From the NCBI GenBank assembly GCA_027475525.1, contig JAMWFC010000082.1, positions 1,364,001 through 1,428,000 on the forward strand: a stretch of 64,000 nucleotides of DNA, in the 5' to 3' direction. Below the pieces are notes generated by a model, which was given only the letters and a program-made list of their open reading frames with translations, was not told the origin of the DNA and made no database searches. A program made the position numbers and the translations under genes. The stretch's first letter is position 1. Every line of letters starts with the position of its first letter. Origin of the DNA: Macrolepiota albuminosa. Taxonomy: Eukaryota > Basidiomycota > Agaricomycetes > Agaricales > Agaricaceae. Shown in pieces: positions 19,512-31,131 of the stretch.

Positions 19512-20822
19512 TTGGCAGAAGGCATAGCTCCTTCCCACCCATCAACTCTACAACCACCTGGTGCCTTACCAGGTCTCTCGCTAGCACAGAAACTACAGAA
19601 TGCCACTGTAGCCAAATTTCCTGATCTCTATCCACACTCTCTGGACTTTAGCGTGGACAACCTCTTAGCGTCACCGCTTGCCGTACCACAGCCTGTTACC
19701 CCCACTACTCCTTTAACCCCTCTTTCTCAACTCATCATTTTGCTTACCCTGTCACCAATATCTAGAATATCTAGAACCCCTTCCCCACATCCGCTAACCA
19801 AACTCAGCACTACTGTCGCTATAGAACAACCAGTTCAGCGCATGCTGCCATGCAACCACTTCTCAGCACCGAAATGGGACAAGTCTAAGCCACAGGATCT
19901 CTCTCAGTATTTCAAGGAATTAGAATATTTATTCAGGGATTGTGGAATTACCGACCACACACAGATGAAGGAATACGTGGCAAGATACGTGTCATACGAC
20001 ACGGCAGAGACGTGGACAGGCCTTGCTGAGTTTGCAGCCTTTGTTCCTGCTGCACCACCAGTTCCTGCCAGAGGCGCTTTGTATGAGGACTGGAAGACGG
20101 CGGTAATCCAGTTGTACCCTGGCACAGAGGAGGCTACCTGCTACTCGGTAAACGAGCTGCAGAAACTAGTCCATAAATTATTCGACAACAGCACATTGTC
20201 TCTTGGCACCTTCTCCACGTATTACCACAAATTCCAAAAGATCACCAGGTGGTTAGTGCAAAACAGCAAGCTGTATATTAATGAGGAACGCCACCTATTC
20301 CAACAGGGCATCCCGACTTTGCTTTGGACTCACATTGCTTGTCGCCTAGAAATAGTTCATCAGGACCACCACCCGGACGAGCCATATAACGTTGCTGACG
20401 TCTTTGAAGCTGGTAAGTGGGTTCTCAAGGGGACAGACACTGGTGTTGGGCTGCAACACGCTAGGACAAGCCTACCACCTGAGCGAACTAATGGTATCAT
20501 TCCCATCTCACCTCCTGCTGCCGACTTTGTTAAGAAGGAAGATCTCAACGCTGCTGTTACCGCTGCTGTCACATCCGCTATGACTTGTATTGAAACCATG
20601 ATTACAACCAACCTCGCTGCTAACTGACCCACCAATGTACCTGTGCCAGGCCCTTGCCACTTTTGCGGGGAAATTGGCCACACCATGACTAGAGGACGCT
20701 GTGCTACCCTCGAAAATTATATTCGGCAAGGAAGAATTAGAAGGGCTATCAACGGCAAGATAGTTCTTACCACTGGCGCCACCATCCCCAACTACCTGGA
20801 CAAGAAGTCTTTCCAGGAATGA
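19512..20822 (+). pseudogene. gag: T3 gag with CCHC knuckle
   Basis: Long frame with a Pro/Thr/Ser-rich start and a helical capsid block (Y-F-K-E-L-E-Y-L-F near 19905, Y-D-W/E-D-W-K near 20090, F-Q-Q-G-I near 20300). TGA at 20625 interrupts it, and the same frame then shows a knuckle C-H-F-C-G-E-I-G-H...C near 20657-20702. TGA at 20821 is followed by V-D-E-W-H-R in frame. The protease frame (20919) is the same frame, so Gag and protease were once continuous. Confidence 0.8.
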
Positions 20823-20918
20823 GTTGATGAATGGCATAGGCACAATCCAGAACAAATTGTTACCGGCACGCTTTCTGGCAACACCAACCCCGACCCTGAA
20901 CAGGCGACTCAACAGCAA

Positions 20919-22010
20919 ATGATTCACGAGGTCTTACACTTCGACAGCATTGGCGACCATCCCACTTTCTCATGGGAAGAACGTATTGCCAAGTTGCAGA
21001 AGAAGCTAGATTTGCTTAAAAATCAGATTTTTGATGGGGTTGAAGTTAAGCAGCCTAAACAGCCTCTTAAAGGATACAAGCCCATGTCACCTGCTAACAA
21101 GTTACCGACTTCTGCTCCTGCCGCTCTGCCAGCTACCACTCCAGAACCATCATCGTCCACTGCCACCCCTGAACCGCCTTTGCTGCCTCTCTATCCCTAC
21201 TCAAGGATTCCCGACCGATATCATGCTTCCGCACAGCCAAATTTTGCCACTCCTGAGAAGCGTGCCAAAGATGGCTACCGACCTACTGCGCCAATTTTTG
21301 ACATAGAAAAATCAAACCACATCTTCAGCCGCATCATGAAAACTGCCATCACCTTGTCAGTAGAAGAACTGTGTAGTATTGCTCCTGACGTCCGCAACCA
21401 GGTAAAGATGGCAGTTACCCCTCAACGTCCCTTGGTGACAACTGTTGCCGAGGTCAAGGACCTTGACGACGCGCTTCCTGGTTTTGCCGTTACCATTGAC
21501 TCTCTGGACACTGAAGACTCTCCTGCCAACACCATCGCTAACGCCACCTCTGTGGACCCAGTAGAGACCTATCTTAGGTCAGTAGAACATGGTGAAGACC
21601 CGGCAATCCTTACCGTCACTCAAGAATCGCACGCTATCTGCTCAGTTGCGCTAACGGTTGACAACAAACACGAGGTTGAGGCGATTGTGGATAGCGGGTC
21701 CCAAATTATTTCTATGGCAGCTGAAGTCGCTAACGATTTGGGTCTCATTTATGACCCTACAGTTATACTAAACATGCAGAGTGCTAATGGTACTGTAGAC
21801 AGATCCTTAGGTCTCGCTAAAAATGTGCCCTGCACCCTTGGCGACATCATGTTCTACTTGCAAATTCACATTTTACGCTCCCCGGCATACGACTTGCTAC
21901 TCGGCAGACCCTTCGACATCTTGGCACGATCAGTCGTCAAGACAGTTACCGACAATGAGACGACACTAACAATTAGCGACCCAATTCCGGAATCCAATGA
22001 ACGGTGCTGA
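20919..22010 (+). pseudogene. pol: T3 protease region
   Basis: 363 codons. A Pro-rich linker and A-P-I-F-D-I-E-K-S precede a retropepsin motif, A-I-V-D-S-G-S-Q at about 21681-21704, and L-L-L-G-R-P-F-D near 21895. These are the two landmarks of aspartic proteases of this group. The frame ends at TGA 22008; the following linker reads in another frame from 22093, so a shift or lost intron lies between. Confidence 0.78.
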
Positions 22011-22092
22011 CATTCCCTAGGGGACAACAAAAAGGTGCCTGCGCTAAGCCCCCAGAATTTACCGACCAACACACCAACAAGCCTCCCCACCG

Positions 22093-24453
22093 GTGTTTTC
22101 ACAGACCATCGAGGAGGTGATTGGCGACAATCACGGAAATGTGGTGCTAACGCTGGAATATGACCATTATACTGGTCTTGTAAATATCATATTTACCGCC
22201 TGTCTTGACGAAGCAGTTTTACTTTCCTTATCCGCTACTGATGCTGAGCTTTCTCAGAGAAACCAAAACATTACCGACTCCGCTCTAGTGTACTTATATC
22301 TTACCGCTTCAGAATCATTTCAAAATTTTGCGTCTACCAACACATATCTTACTACCCTTCCCAGAGCCTCGTCTCCTGCTGTTCTCAGACTTGCTGCTCA
22401 TCAGGCTACATTTCCCCTTTTCACCTCTGTATATAATCAAGCTAACGCTCCTAAAAGGAAAGGGGTTCAAGTCAAAAAGAAATATAAACCAGTCACGCTC
22501 AAAACAAAACCCGTCGCTACGCACTCTCCTGAGACGTTTAGAATCAAGTGCCAGATCATTGGCGACCCGCTTGCCGACATGCCAACCCTATCACCAAATC
22601 CGCTACCCTTTCAGCCTATGGGACGTTTTACCGTGGAACACCAACAACAATTTGCGAAGGAGCATGCATGACACAGGGTTTTTGACCAAAGATGAGTTGA
22701 ATGTCCTTACCGATCTTGTCGCTAAGCAAGACAAAGCCTTTGCTTGGGAGGACTTGGAATGTGGCAGTCTATGTACAGATTTCTTCCCACCTGTTGTAAT
22801 CCTGACCATTCTTCACGTGCCATGGACTAAGCACAACCAACCGTTACCGCCTGGAATCAAAGCTGAGGTCTGTCAAATTATAAGGACCAAGATTAAGGCT
22901 GGCGTCTATGAGCCCTCCAACAGTTCTTACCGCTCTTGATGGTTTTGCGTTCTCAAAAAGAACGGTAATCTGCGCATAGTCCACAGCCTTGAACTGCTAA
23001 ATAGGGTTACAATATGACACTCTGGCATACCGCCTTTCCCTGACCACGTTGCCAAGTCCTTTGCTGGGCATATTTGTGGCGCCACTCTTGACCTCTACGT
23101 TGGCTACGATGAATGTCTGATACATCCTTCCTCCCACGACCTCACTACTTTTCAAACTCCGTTTGGCGCATTGCACCTAGTCACCTTACCAATGGGCTGG
23201 ACAAACTTGGTCCCTATATTCCATGATGACATCACTTTCATCCTCCAACCTGAGATACCACATAATGTCCTTAGCTTTATTGATGATGTTGGCGTCAAAG
23301 GCCCCAAAGACTGGCGATTTGTAAACAGCTTACCGATGACCCATCCCAAAAACTCCAACATTCACTTAGCACTATGGAAGTTTTTCCAGTTGCTCAACCG
23401 AGTGCTCCAACATATGAAGTATAGCGGTGGAACCTTTAGTGGCCACAAACTCCTCCTTTGCGCGCCAAGGTTCAAAATACTTGGTCACATCTGCACTTCC
23501 AATGGACGTGTTCCCAATGAGTCTTGCTTAGCACTCTTGGAGCAATGGGGCCCTTGCCGCAACTTATCTGAAGTTGGCGCCTTTCTTGGTACCGTTGGCA
23601 TTCTCAGGATATTCATCAAGAATTTTGCCCATCGTGCACATGCCCTTAACCAACTCACCCGTGCTAACAAGCCCTTTGAATTTGGGCCAGACCAGGTCAC
23701 TGCACAATGCGGTTTGGTAAAAGCTCTGCAAGATGCCAAGCCCCTAGTTCCCATCGACTATAGCTCTGCTGACCCTGTTATCTTGGTGGTGGATACCTCG
23801 TACATCGCCGTTGGCTACTTCTTGTGTCAGTGTCTTAGCGACAATTGAAAGCAACAACGTTACAACCGCTTTGGATCTATCACGCTAAACGACCGGGAAT
23901 CTCGCTACAGTCAGCCTAAGCTAGAACTCTATGGACTCTTCAAGGCCTTCTGGGCACTAAAGATGTATTTGATTGGCGTGCGGAACCTTATTGTTGAAGT
24001 CGACGCGAGGTATATCAAAGGCATGCTGCAGAATCCCGACATCCAGCCATCTGCTAGTATGAACTGGTGGGTAGTCGCTATCCTCATGTTTCACTTTGAA
24101 TTGGTCCATGTCAAGAGCTCTTTCCACAGACCAGATGGACTCTCTAGGCGACCACAGCAGCCTGGCAACCCGGCAGAGGATCCACAGGCTGATAGCAATT
24201 TTAAGGACTGGATCGACCAATTACATGGTTTTGTGCACCTCATACAACAGCCAATTCCCCTACTACAACGGCAACAGCCTGCCAGTATCCTTTTACATCC
24301 CATTGTCTCTTACCGCCCTGAAACCTTTAGCGCACCCCTCACATTCTACATGGCAAGCATTTTTGGTCAAAACTCGCCTCCGGTAAAAGTCGTACAAGAG
24401 CCCCATCCACTAAGAAAAGACAGTAAAAACCTGACCTATGATGCTGTTCCCTG
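22093..24453 (+). pseudogene. pol: T3 linker, reverse transcriptase and RNase H, several stops
   Basis: The linker 22093-22671 precedes RT, which starts in another frame near 22680 (L-T-K-D-E-L, F-A-W-E). TGA near 22938 interrupts S-Y-R-S-*-W-F-C-V-L-K-K-N-G, where relatives have Arg, and another lies near 23015. The catalytic motif is F-I-D-D-V (23276-23290), intact. RNase H has V-D-T-S near 23792, then TGA near 23846 with Q-Q-R-Y-N-R-F-G-S-I beyond it, and ends in D-G-L-S-R-R-P near 24130. This RT/RNase H type with a Y/F-I-D-D motif is common in Agaricomycete genomes as far as I recall. Confidence 0.8.
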
Positions 24454-24456
24454 ATC

Positions 24457-25846
24457 CGCCAAGGCCAAGGCAGAAGACAGTCGCTTGTTAATAGTTGAAC
24501 AATAGATACAAGACCTCAAGCGACCAGCAGGCCTTACCGACAAACAGTTCGCGACCTTTATCCGATACGCTACCCGTTTCTTCTTTACCAACAACTGACT
24601 TTGGTGACAGAATCAAGATGGCGCTCACAAGCTGATCATCAAGCCAGAAAGTCGCTTATGGGTCCTGCGAGCCATGCATGACGAGCTAGGACATAGAGGT
24701 CTGTACGCTACCCGAGCCTCTCTTTTAGAGCAATTCTGGTGGCCACACACTAGTGCCAACATCGCCTGGTACATTAGGACTTGCCACCTCTGCCAAATTC
24801 AACAGACATGCCAAGTGCTTATCCTGCCAACCGTTGCAATGCCAGCTCCCCTCTTCAGCAAAATCTACATTGATACCATGCACATGCCCAAATCCGGTCG
24901 CTACAAGTACATTATTCAAGGTCATTGCTCGCTAATCCACTGGCCTGAATTTCAAATGCTTCAAAGAGAAAACATGGAGGCGGTCGCCAAGTGGCTATTT
25001 GAGGACGTCATTTGCCGTTGGGGAGCGCTAAGGGAAATTGTTACGGATAACGGTGTGCCAATTATTAAAGCGCTAACATATCTCGCCAAGAAATACAATA
25101 TCCATCATATTCGAGTATCTGGCTACAACAAGCGTGCCAATGGTTTGGTAGAGAGACCACACTTTGATGTTCAGCAAGCGCTTTTCAAGGCAGTCGATGG
25201 CGATGAGTCTCGTTGGAGCAAAGCGACATATTCAGTATTTTGATCAGAAAGAGTTACCATTCGTAAGCGCATGGGTTGTTCTCCCTATTACACGGCTACT
25301 GGCACCCATCCTTTACTTCCTGCTGACATTATAGAAGCAACTTATCTGCAGCCAGCACCTAACAGCATCTTAGCGACTACCAACCTGATCGCCAGACGAG
25401 CCATTGATCTCCAACAAAGGAAAGAAAATTTGAAGCAACTTCATGAAGTAGTCTTTAGCACCCGTTGCCAAGCAGCCCTGCAATTCAAAACCAAGCATAG
25501 CGCAACTATCAAGGATTACAACTTCCTGAGAGGAGCGCTAGTACTGATGCACAACTCCAAAATTGAAACCTCATACAACAAGAAAATGCGCCCGCGCTAT
25601 CTAGGACCCTAGGTAGTTATCTCTCATAACCGTGGAGGCGCTTACGTGCTCTGTGAATTAGATGGTTCAGTACTACATCGACCTGTTGCCACCTTTTGCC
25701 TATTGCCGTATCTTGCCAGGGAACAAATTGACTTGCCGCTTGAAGCGCTAGATATTGACACTGCCAAGCTGAGGGAACTTGAAGAAACAGAATTATTGGA
25801 CGATGATGATTTGCTGACTCTGGTTGAAGAAGAAGAAAATGATTAG
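24457..25846 (+). pseudogene. pol: T3 integrase, several stops
   Basis: The zinc domain (H-D-E-L-G-H-R-G near 24676, C-H-L-C near 24781) and the core (I-D-T-M-H-M near 24867, V-T-D-N-G near 25040, V-E-R-P near 25148) keep the D, D and E. Stops break it near 24500, 24596, 24606, 25241 and 25610, most of them TGA. The C-terminal region ends with an acidic tail and TAG at 25844-25846. Flanking pieces stay readable, so decay is by point mutation rather than deletion. Confidence 0.78.
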
Positions 25847-26455
25847 AAAAGATTATATGGATAAGCTCTCTTTTTCTATTACTTATCTTACTTATGTTTC
25901 TTGCCGATACTTACTGTACTATATCCAACAGACATTTCCTTACATAGTCAAGTCGCAGCGCTAGCATGTCACCAACGCTTAGCACACTGCGCAACTCTTG
26001 CCAAGGGTTTTTTGCTATGATGATTTACTGAGCGTTTCCCTTTTCTTCAAAATTTGTCTAAGTCCCTCTCATATTATTCCTCTTGCTAAAACCTACCCTA
26101 GAATGCTTGTCGCTTGCTTTCTCTTTGCTTTACTTTCTTTGCTTTTTGCTGCTGCACTAACTCAGATTACAGATTACAGGACTTATCCTTACACTCGGCA
26201 AGAAGGTGGCAAGAGATGTATATACGCGTCCGGTAACAAGCAAAAATCTATGTACAAACGGCCTATCTACCCTGAGGTCCATCAGTTTTCGTCTTCTGTA
26301 AGCAACAAGGAATTGTTGAGTGGCAAGAGGTCACCAACTTGCACGTGGTTAAGGGTTTGCCACTCCAGAGCCTCGTTGCAGTCGGCTTGATACTCCTGGT
26401 TAAATTGGAGTACTGGAGTCGCAAAGCCATAATTTGCTCCTGGGCTTGTTCATGC
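25847..26455. other. T3 region between pol and the antisense gene
   Basis: No convincing gene. A T-rich stretch 26040-26160 encodes a hydrophobic plus-strand ORF that looks like chance. The minus-strand frame 26478-26263 begins within the last codons of the antisense gene and may be its continuation after a frameshift or unrecognised intron (it shows an H-E-Q-A-Q-E-Q helix). Confidence 0.4.
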
Positions 26456-28437
26456 TCACAACCTAGTACCACTTGCATGCGCCGCCATCCACTCTATCAC
26501 CTGGGGAGGGTAAAGGGCCACCACAGGATAGACCAAGTTCTCCCCCAGCCACTCGTAGGAATCGCCAGTAACTCTGGGCTGAGGCTGGGGGGTCCACAAC
26601 AAAGGCCCACTTGAGCTTGCCCATTGCTGCATCACCAGTTCATCACCACTTGCCCAGGAGACGGCAGGCGCAAATGGTGGCAACTCCTGGGACTCGCCAG
26701 GGACGTCCCACAAAGTCTCCTCCATTTCCCCCTCGGCATCCTCATTGCCACCCTCTGCCTCCTCACGACGCGGTGACGCTCCACATGTCTCTTCCTCCCC
26801 AGCTAACTCCTGCGTGCTAGAAGGCTCTCCCATTATGACGTCACCCTCATCTCCCTGAGCGCCAGTAGTCAAAACATCGGCTGGCACAGTTTTAGGCAAG
26901 ACGAGGGGGGACAGCAAGCAGCTGGGACCAGCCTCGCTGCTAATGGGAGGAAGGCGGCTTGTGGCAAGGGCCTCCTCTAAATCCCTCATCTTGGTGTCCT
27001 CAGCAGTTGGAGAGGACTGGGGGGACTCAATCCGTATGCGCTTGGCCTTGCATTTTTCTTGGTGTTTGCCAACGCCTGGCTTGCCAACTGACTCCGACTC
27101 TTCTCCTTGGCGCATCAGCAGCGCCAAGGAGGACTTGCTAATCTTGGCCGCCCTCCTAGCGGCCACCTCCTTACGCTCCCCCTCAACAAACTCCCTAGCC
27201 CGCTTCACCAAAACCACCTGGAAAAAGGTCTTCTCAATGAAGAGATCAGGCGCTCCACCATGCTCATGACTCTTGGCGCTGTCAATAGTACAAGCACGCT
27301 TGAGAGTGCCGCACCAATAGCAGGGTTGGGTGCCAGTGGGGAACCAGCAACTTTTGGGGTCGTTATTGGCCCAGCATTTGTCACACTGCCCTTACTTGAG
27401 AATCAGAATCATACAAAAAGCTAAGGCAACTTACCGCTCCACGCGAAGCCTTAAACTCCTGGCACGTCGCCAGGGAGACCATGCACTTGTTCTTCATCTC
27501 AGGCAGCTCTACTCCTCTTTCAATGCCCTCATCCACAACTACGTCTTCTCAGCGTGGCAAGAGCAAACCCTTCAGCTCCTTGTCGTCAAACATTGTCTGA
27601 CTCGGGAGCTGAGATGGGGTCAATAAAAAGTCAGTAAAGATCTTCAACAGCGTACCTTGTATTGAGGGCCCTTCCCCTTGCGAGACTAGCAAAAGACACT
27701 GTTGGTAAGAAGGCAATGGCAACAGCACCAGACTTACTTTCTTTTTCAAAGCCTTGCCAGGCTTTGAAGGCAAACCCCCTGTGCTTGCTGGCAGTGTGGG
27801 GCCCTGAACACTGTCGGCACGAGACCTCTTGCTTGAGCCCTCGGCAACTAAATTCTGTCTCTGCTCCTTGGCGAGCTCTGCCCTCACTACTGCCAAGGTG
27901 TGCACGACAGCAGCAGCGGCAGCCTCCTCCTGTTCCTGCTTGATCTGCAAGTGAGCAAGGGGCTCCAGTACCTCTTGTTTACTATGGAGAGATAGTTCAG
28001 TCCATAGCTAGAGAAGGAAAGGTCAGAAGCTACTTACTTGGTTGCCAATGCGCCAGAAAGAATGTCCTCTAGCTCATCTTCAATGGTGGGGACAGCAGGA
28101 GGTGCCTAGGGAACGGTCAAAAAGTGGCATGGAAGGCAGCAAGGGAACTTACAAAGTGGGAAAAGGGCGCTAACTACTCAGTACCACAATTATCTACATA
28201 CTGCATGCGGCACCACTCACATACCTCGATCTCGTGATCCCAACCAATGCCAAGGACCCGCGCCTCATACCATTGTTCCAGGAGCTTCATCATGCCAACC
28301 ACTAAGTTCTGGGACACCTCAGCGCCAATGCCCTCAATATGACGAATAAAGTGGTTGGCCTTGGCAATGTAGGTGTAAGCAGCTTCTTGGGCTGCTTGGG
28401 AAGGCACGGGGGGCAGAGTTGGAATATGGAAAGACAT
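26456..28437 (-). CDS. T3 antisense six-exon gene with double C-X2-C motif
   Basis: I can join six exons in one phase: 28437-28225, 28105-28038, 27981-27738, 27685-27656, 27608-27435, 27385-26456. All five introns are GT-AG and 47-119 nt. About 550 codons result, with a single in-frame TGA in exon 5 (after L-L-P-R, where CGA is plausible). The N-terminus is helical, exon 3 is a Gln/Glu/Ala coiled coil with a basic patch, and exon 6 opens with C-X2-C-X8-C-X8-C-X2-C-X6-C. A basic helix, an acidic Glu-rich stretch and a Trp/Pro-rich tail follow. The family is unknown; the Cys cluster suggests zinc binding. It lies within the element and antisense to it, as in T2. Confidence 0.65.
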
Positions 28438-28834
28438 ATTTTATTTCTGGAGTGCCAGGTAAAAATGGGGAGAAGAAACGAAGTCCAAACTCACGTGCCA
28501 GGACTATAAACAAAGTTTGAAGAACGCACGGGCCACATGTCACAAAAACGGTAATGGTAGCCTTATTTGGTGACTGAGGACAGTCAATTTTTCAGTTGGG
28601 AGGAGATGATAGGACCCTATACAGGTTAGGTGCATCAACAGCAGGCTCGGCATTGGTTCCAGAAACCTTGCCGCACTCGTCCCAAACTTGGCACACACGT
28701 TTTATCCATTTCAAGCCATTCCCAATGGCCAGACATGGCCAGAAGCAGATCTGATCAATGATAGCACCAACGGCAGCAAGAATGACAACTGACAGATGGC
28801 ATCAGTCACTGACGACAGCGCTTAGCAAGAAGAT

Positions 28835-29518
28835 TGATGATCTATCAAAAAACTGACGGACAGCTTGGCGTTTGACCTTGGCGGCTGACATTGCTTAGGT
28901 GCTTGAACAGACAGAAGGGTGATGGTTTGATGGTTTAGCGTCGCAATCTGCTGCCTGGTGCCGCTAAGGGTCTTGAATGGATGGCAGGGATCTGAAACCA
29001 CTGGAGCTACCCCTTATAAAATTTTCTAGTTTACTGCTCTTTGGCGTTATTAGCCACTGGCGACGGCAAACTCCTTGTAGTATAAAAGTACTTACCGACT
29101 TGTACAATTATCATCAGAGAACAGAGTTTCCTGCTCCCCTTACTTCAGTCTCTCTTACGTTCAAGACCTCAGTTACGGTCAGCAACGTTGCAGTTGTTGG
29201 CAGTTGCAGACTATCGCTAGCCTTCGACCTATTTGCGCCTTGCAGCTATGGCAGGCACTAACGACGCTTAAACCTCACTAAGCTTACCGTGTTCTTGCCA
29301 CTGACATTGCCGTGTTCACTTACTACATCTTTCATAGGCGCTTTACCTTAGCGCTTGACACCTGCTGACCCCCGTTACCGACTTTACTCCATTTTTTATA
29401 GGCACGTTCTCTGGGACCTGTCCGGAACTCCCTCATCACTTTAGCACGCCCCACGCAAGCTTTTGGTATGGCAACACTATTAATATATTTGTTACTGACC
29501 AAACTTTGGATGTCATCA
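28835..29518 (+). repeat. T3 3' LTR (left boundary tentative)
   Basis: 29309-29518 matches the 5' fragment and ends GTCATCA. The start is proposed at TGATGATC (28835) because it would mirror the TCATCA end, giving about 684 bp; it cannot be checked, as the 5' copy is cut. TATA-like sequences at about 29014 (TTATAAAA) and 29080 (TATAAAAG) could be the element promoter. The 400 bases to its left (28438-28834) show no gene. Confidence 0.6.
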
Positions 29519-29823
29519 ACAGACCTAAACCAAAATCTGTGCATATCACTACTTGCTCTTCACAACAATTTAGAAAATATGCTAAGAATCAAGCTATATC
29601 TTGCATATGGTACTCTACCAATAACGATTTGAAAGTACACATCAATGCTATTTCAAATTCCTTACCTCCCAATATCAACTCTCCTACACATCCACCTTCT
29701 GAACCACCTCCATCACTATTATCCAAGAACAAAGATAAACTATGGAATTTGGTACCTCAACAATTTCACATGTACCTCAGTGTCTTTGACCCTGTCAAAG
29801 TCAAGAAACTTCTGGATCATTGA
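29519..29823 (+). pseudogene. pol: T4 protease-RT linker fragment
   Basis: About 100 codons up to TGA 29821. W-N-L-V-P-Q-Q-F-H-M-Y-L-S-V-F corresponds to the stretch before RT in this group (P-x-x-Y-H-x-F-x-D-V-F). The same reading continues past the stop as Y-N-I-S-I-D-I-E-D-G. The left edge is the junction with the T3 LTR. Confidence 0.7.
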
Positions 29824-29889
29824 CCTTATAACATTAGCATTGACATTGAGGATGGTAAAACATCTCCTTTTGGTCCTATTTATTCACTT

Positions 29890-31131
29890 TTGCAAGACAA
29901 ACACCAAGCCCTCTTCGATTATATTGAAGAACCACTTGCAAAGGAGTTTATTTATCAATCAACCTTATCCGCAGCATCACCTATTCTGTTTGTATGGCAT
30001 AAGACAGGAGATCTCTGTCTCTGTGTAGACTATCAAGGTCTAAATGCCATAACAAAGAAGAATCATTATCCCCTTCCTCTTATATCAGATCTCTTAGACC
30101 GTGTTCAGAGATGCAACAAATTCACCATTATTGATTTGAAGAACACTTTCAATTTAATTTGTGTCAAGGCAGGCAACAAATGGAAAACTGCTTTTTGTAC
30201 CCACCTCAGATTATTTAAATATACTGTTATGCCTTTTGAACTCACAAATGCTCTGGCTACTTTTCAAGCATTTATTCAAGACGTTTTACATGATATTCTA
30301 GACATCTGGTGTGTTGTCTATCTAGACGACATTCTAATATTCTCACAACCAGGTGAAGATCACAAAGAATGGGTCAAGGCTGTTCTCAAACACCTCTCCA
30401 ATGCAAACTTGTTTGCCAATGCCAAAAAATGGCAATTTGAGAAATCCCAAGTTGAGTATTTAGGCTATATAATTTTGGCTAATGGTGTCCAGATGAATTC
30501 AAAGAAACTAGACACCATAGCAAAATGGCCACTACCTTCCTCAGTTAAACAAGTTAAACAATTTCTCAGGTTCTGCAACTTTTACCGAGATTTTATACCT
30601 CAATACTCCAAAATCTGTCTTCCATTGCATACCTTGACTATGAAGCAAGCAAAAGCTAAATTCCCAGGACTAAATTCCACCACGTGCGAAGCATTCAAGA
30701 AACTTAAAATTATGTTTATGACAGCGCCGGTCCTTCAGCACTTTAACCCAGAACTTCCCTCTACTATTGTCATAGATGCATCTGATTTTGCTCTGTCAGC
30801 CATCCATCTGCAACCTGACTCAAACTCTTTGCTTCATCCTGTTGCTTACTATTCTTGTAAACTAGCACTGGCAGAGATCAATTATGAAATCCACAATAAA
30901 GAATTACTAGGCATAGTAGAAGCTTTTTGCGAGTGGCGTTTATGGCTTATAGGATCGCCACATACAATCACAACAATCACAGACCATTTTAATTTGAAGT
31001 ATTTCATGACATCAAGACTTTTCAACTGCCACCAGGCTTGCTGAGCCTCATTTTTATCTGAATTCAACTTTCAATTGGATTACGCACTGGATGCCAAGAA
31101 CCTGGCAGACACGGCATCCAGACAACCAGAT
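29890..31131 (+). pseudogene. pol: T4 reverse transcriptase and RNase H
   Basis: Open from 29890 to TGA 31042 and readable beyond. RT landmarks: L-C-V-D-Y-Q-G-L-N near 30023, Y-P-L-P-L-I-S near 30068, and Y-L-D-D-I-L-I-F at 30318 on, intact. RNase H: V-I-D-A-S-D near 30771, N-Y-E-I-H-N-K-E-L-L near 30885, and T-D-H-F-N-L near 30980. After the stop the RNase H tail (F-Q-L-D-Y ... N-L-A-D-T-A-S-R) continues to about 31131. Confidence 0.85.

Larger units (their letters stand above)
19219..29518 (+). mobile_element. T3: Ty3/gypsy element with antisense gene, 5' LTR truncated
   Basis: Partial 5' LTR, primer site, gag, protease, RT, RNase H, integrase, then a minus-strand multi-exon gene and a 3' LTR. 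The LTR fragment 19219-19438 matches 29309-29518 with about 14 differences, all transitions, so the insertion is fairly old. Many TGA stops lie at arginine positions. Its right end abuts T4 in the middle of that element's protease-RT linker, so T3 probably inserted into T4. Confidence 0.88.

Noticed and set aside
25998..26390. Plus-strand hydrophobic ORF after T3 pol as a membrane protein
   Set aside because: T-rich noncoding composition, no homologue in T1, T2 or T6, and overlap with the minus-strand gene end.
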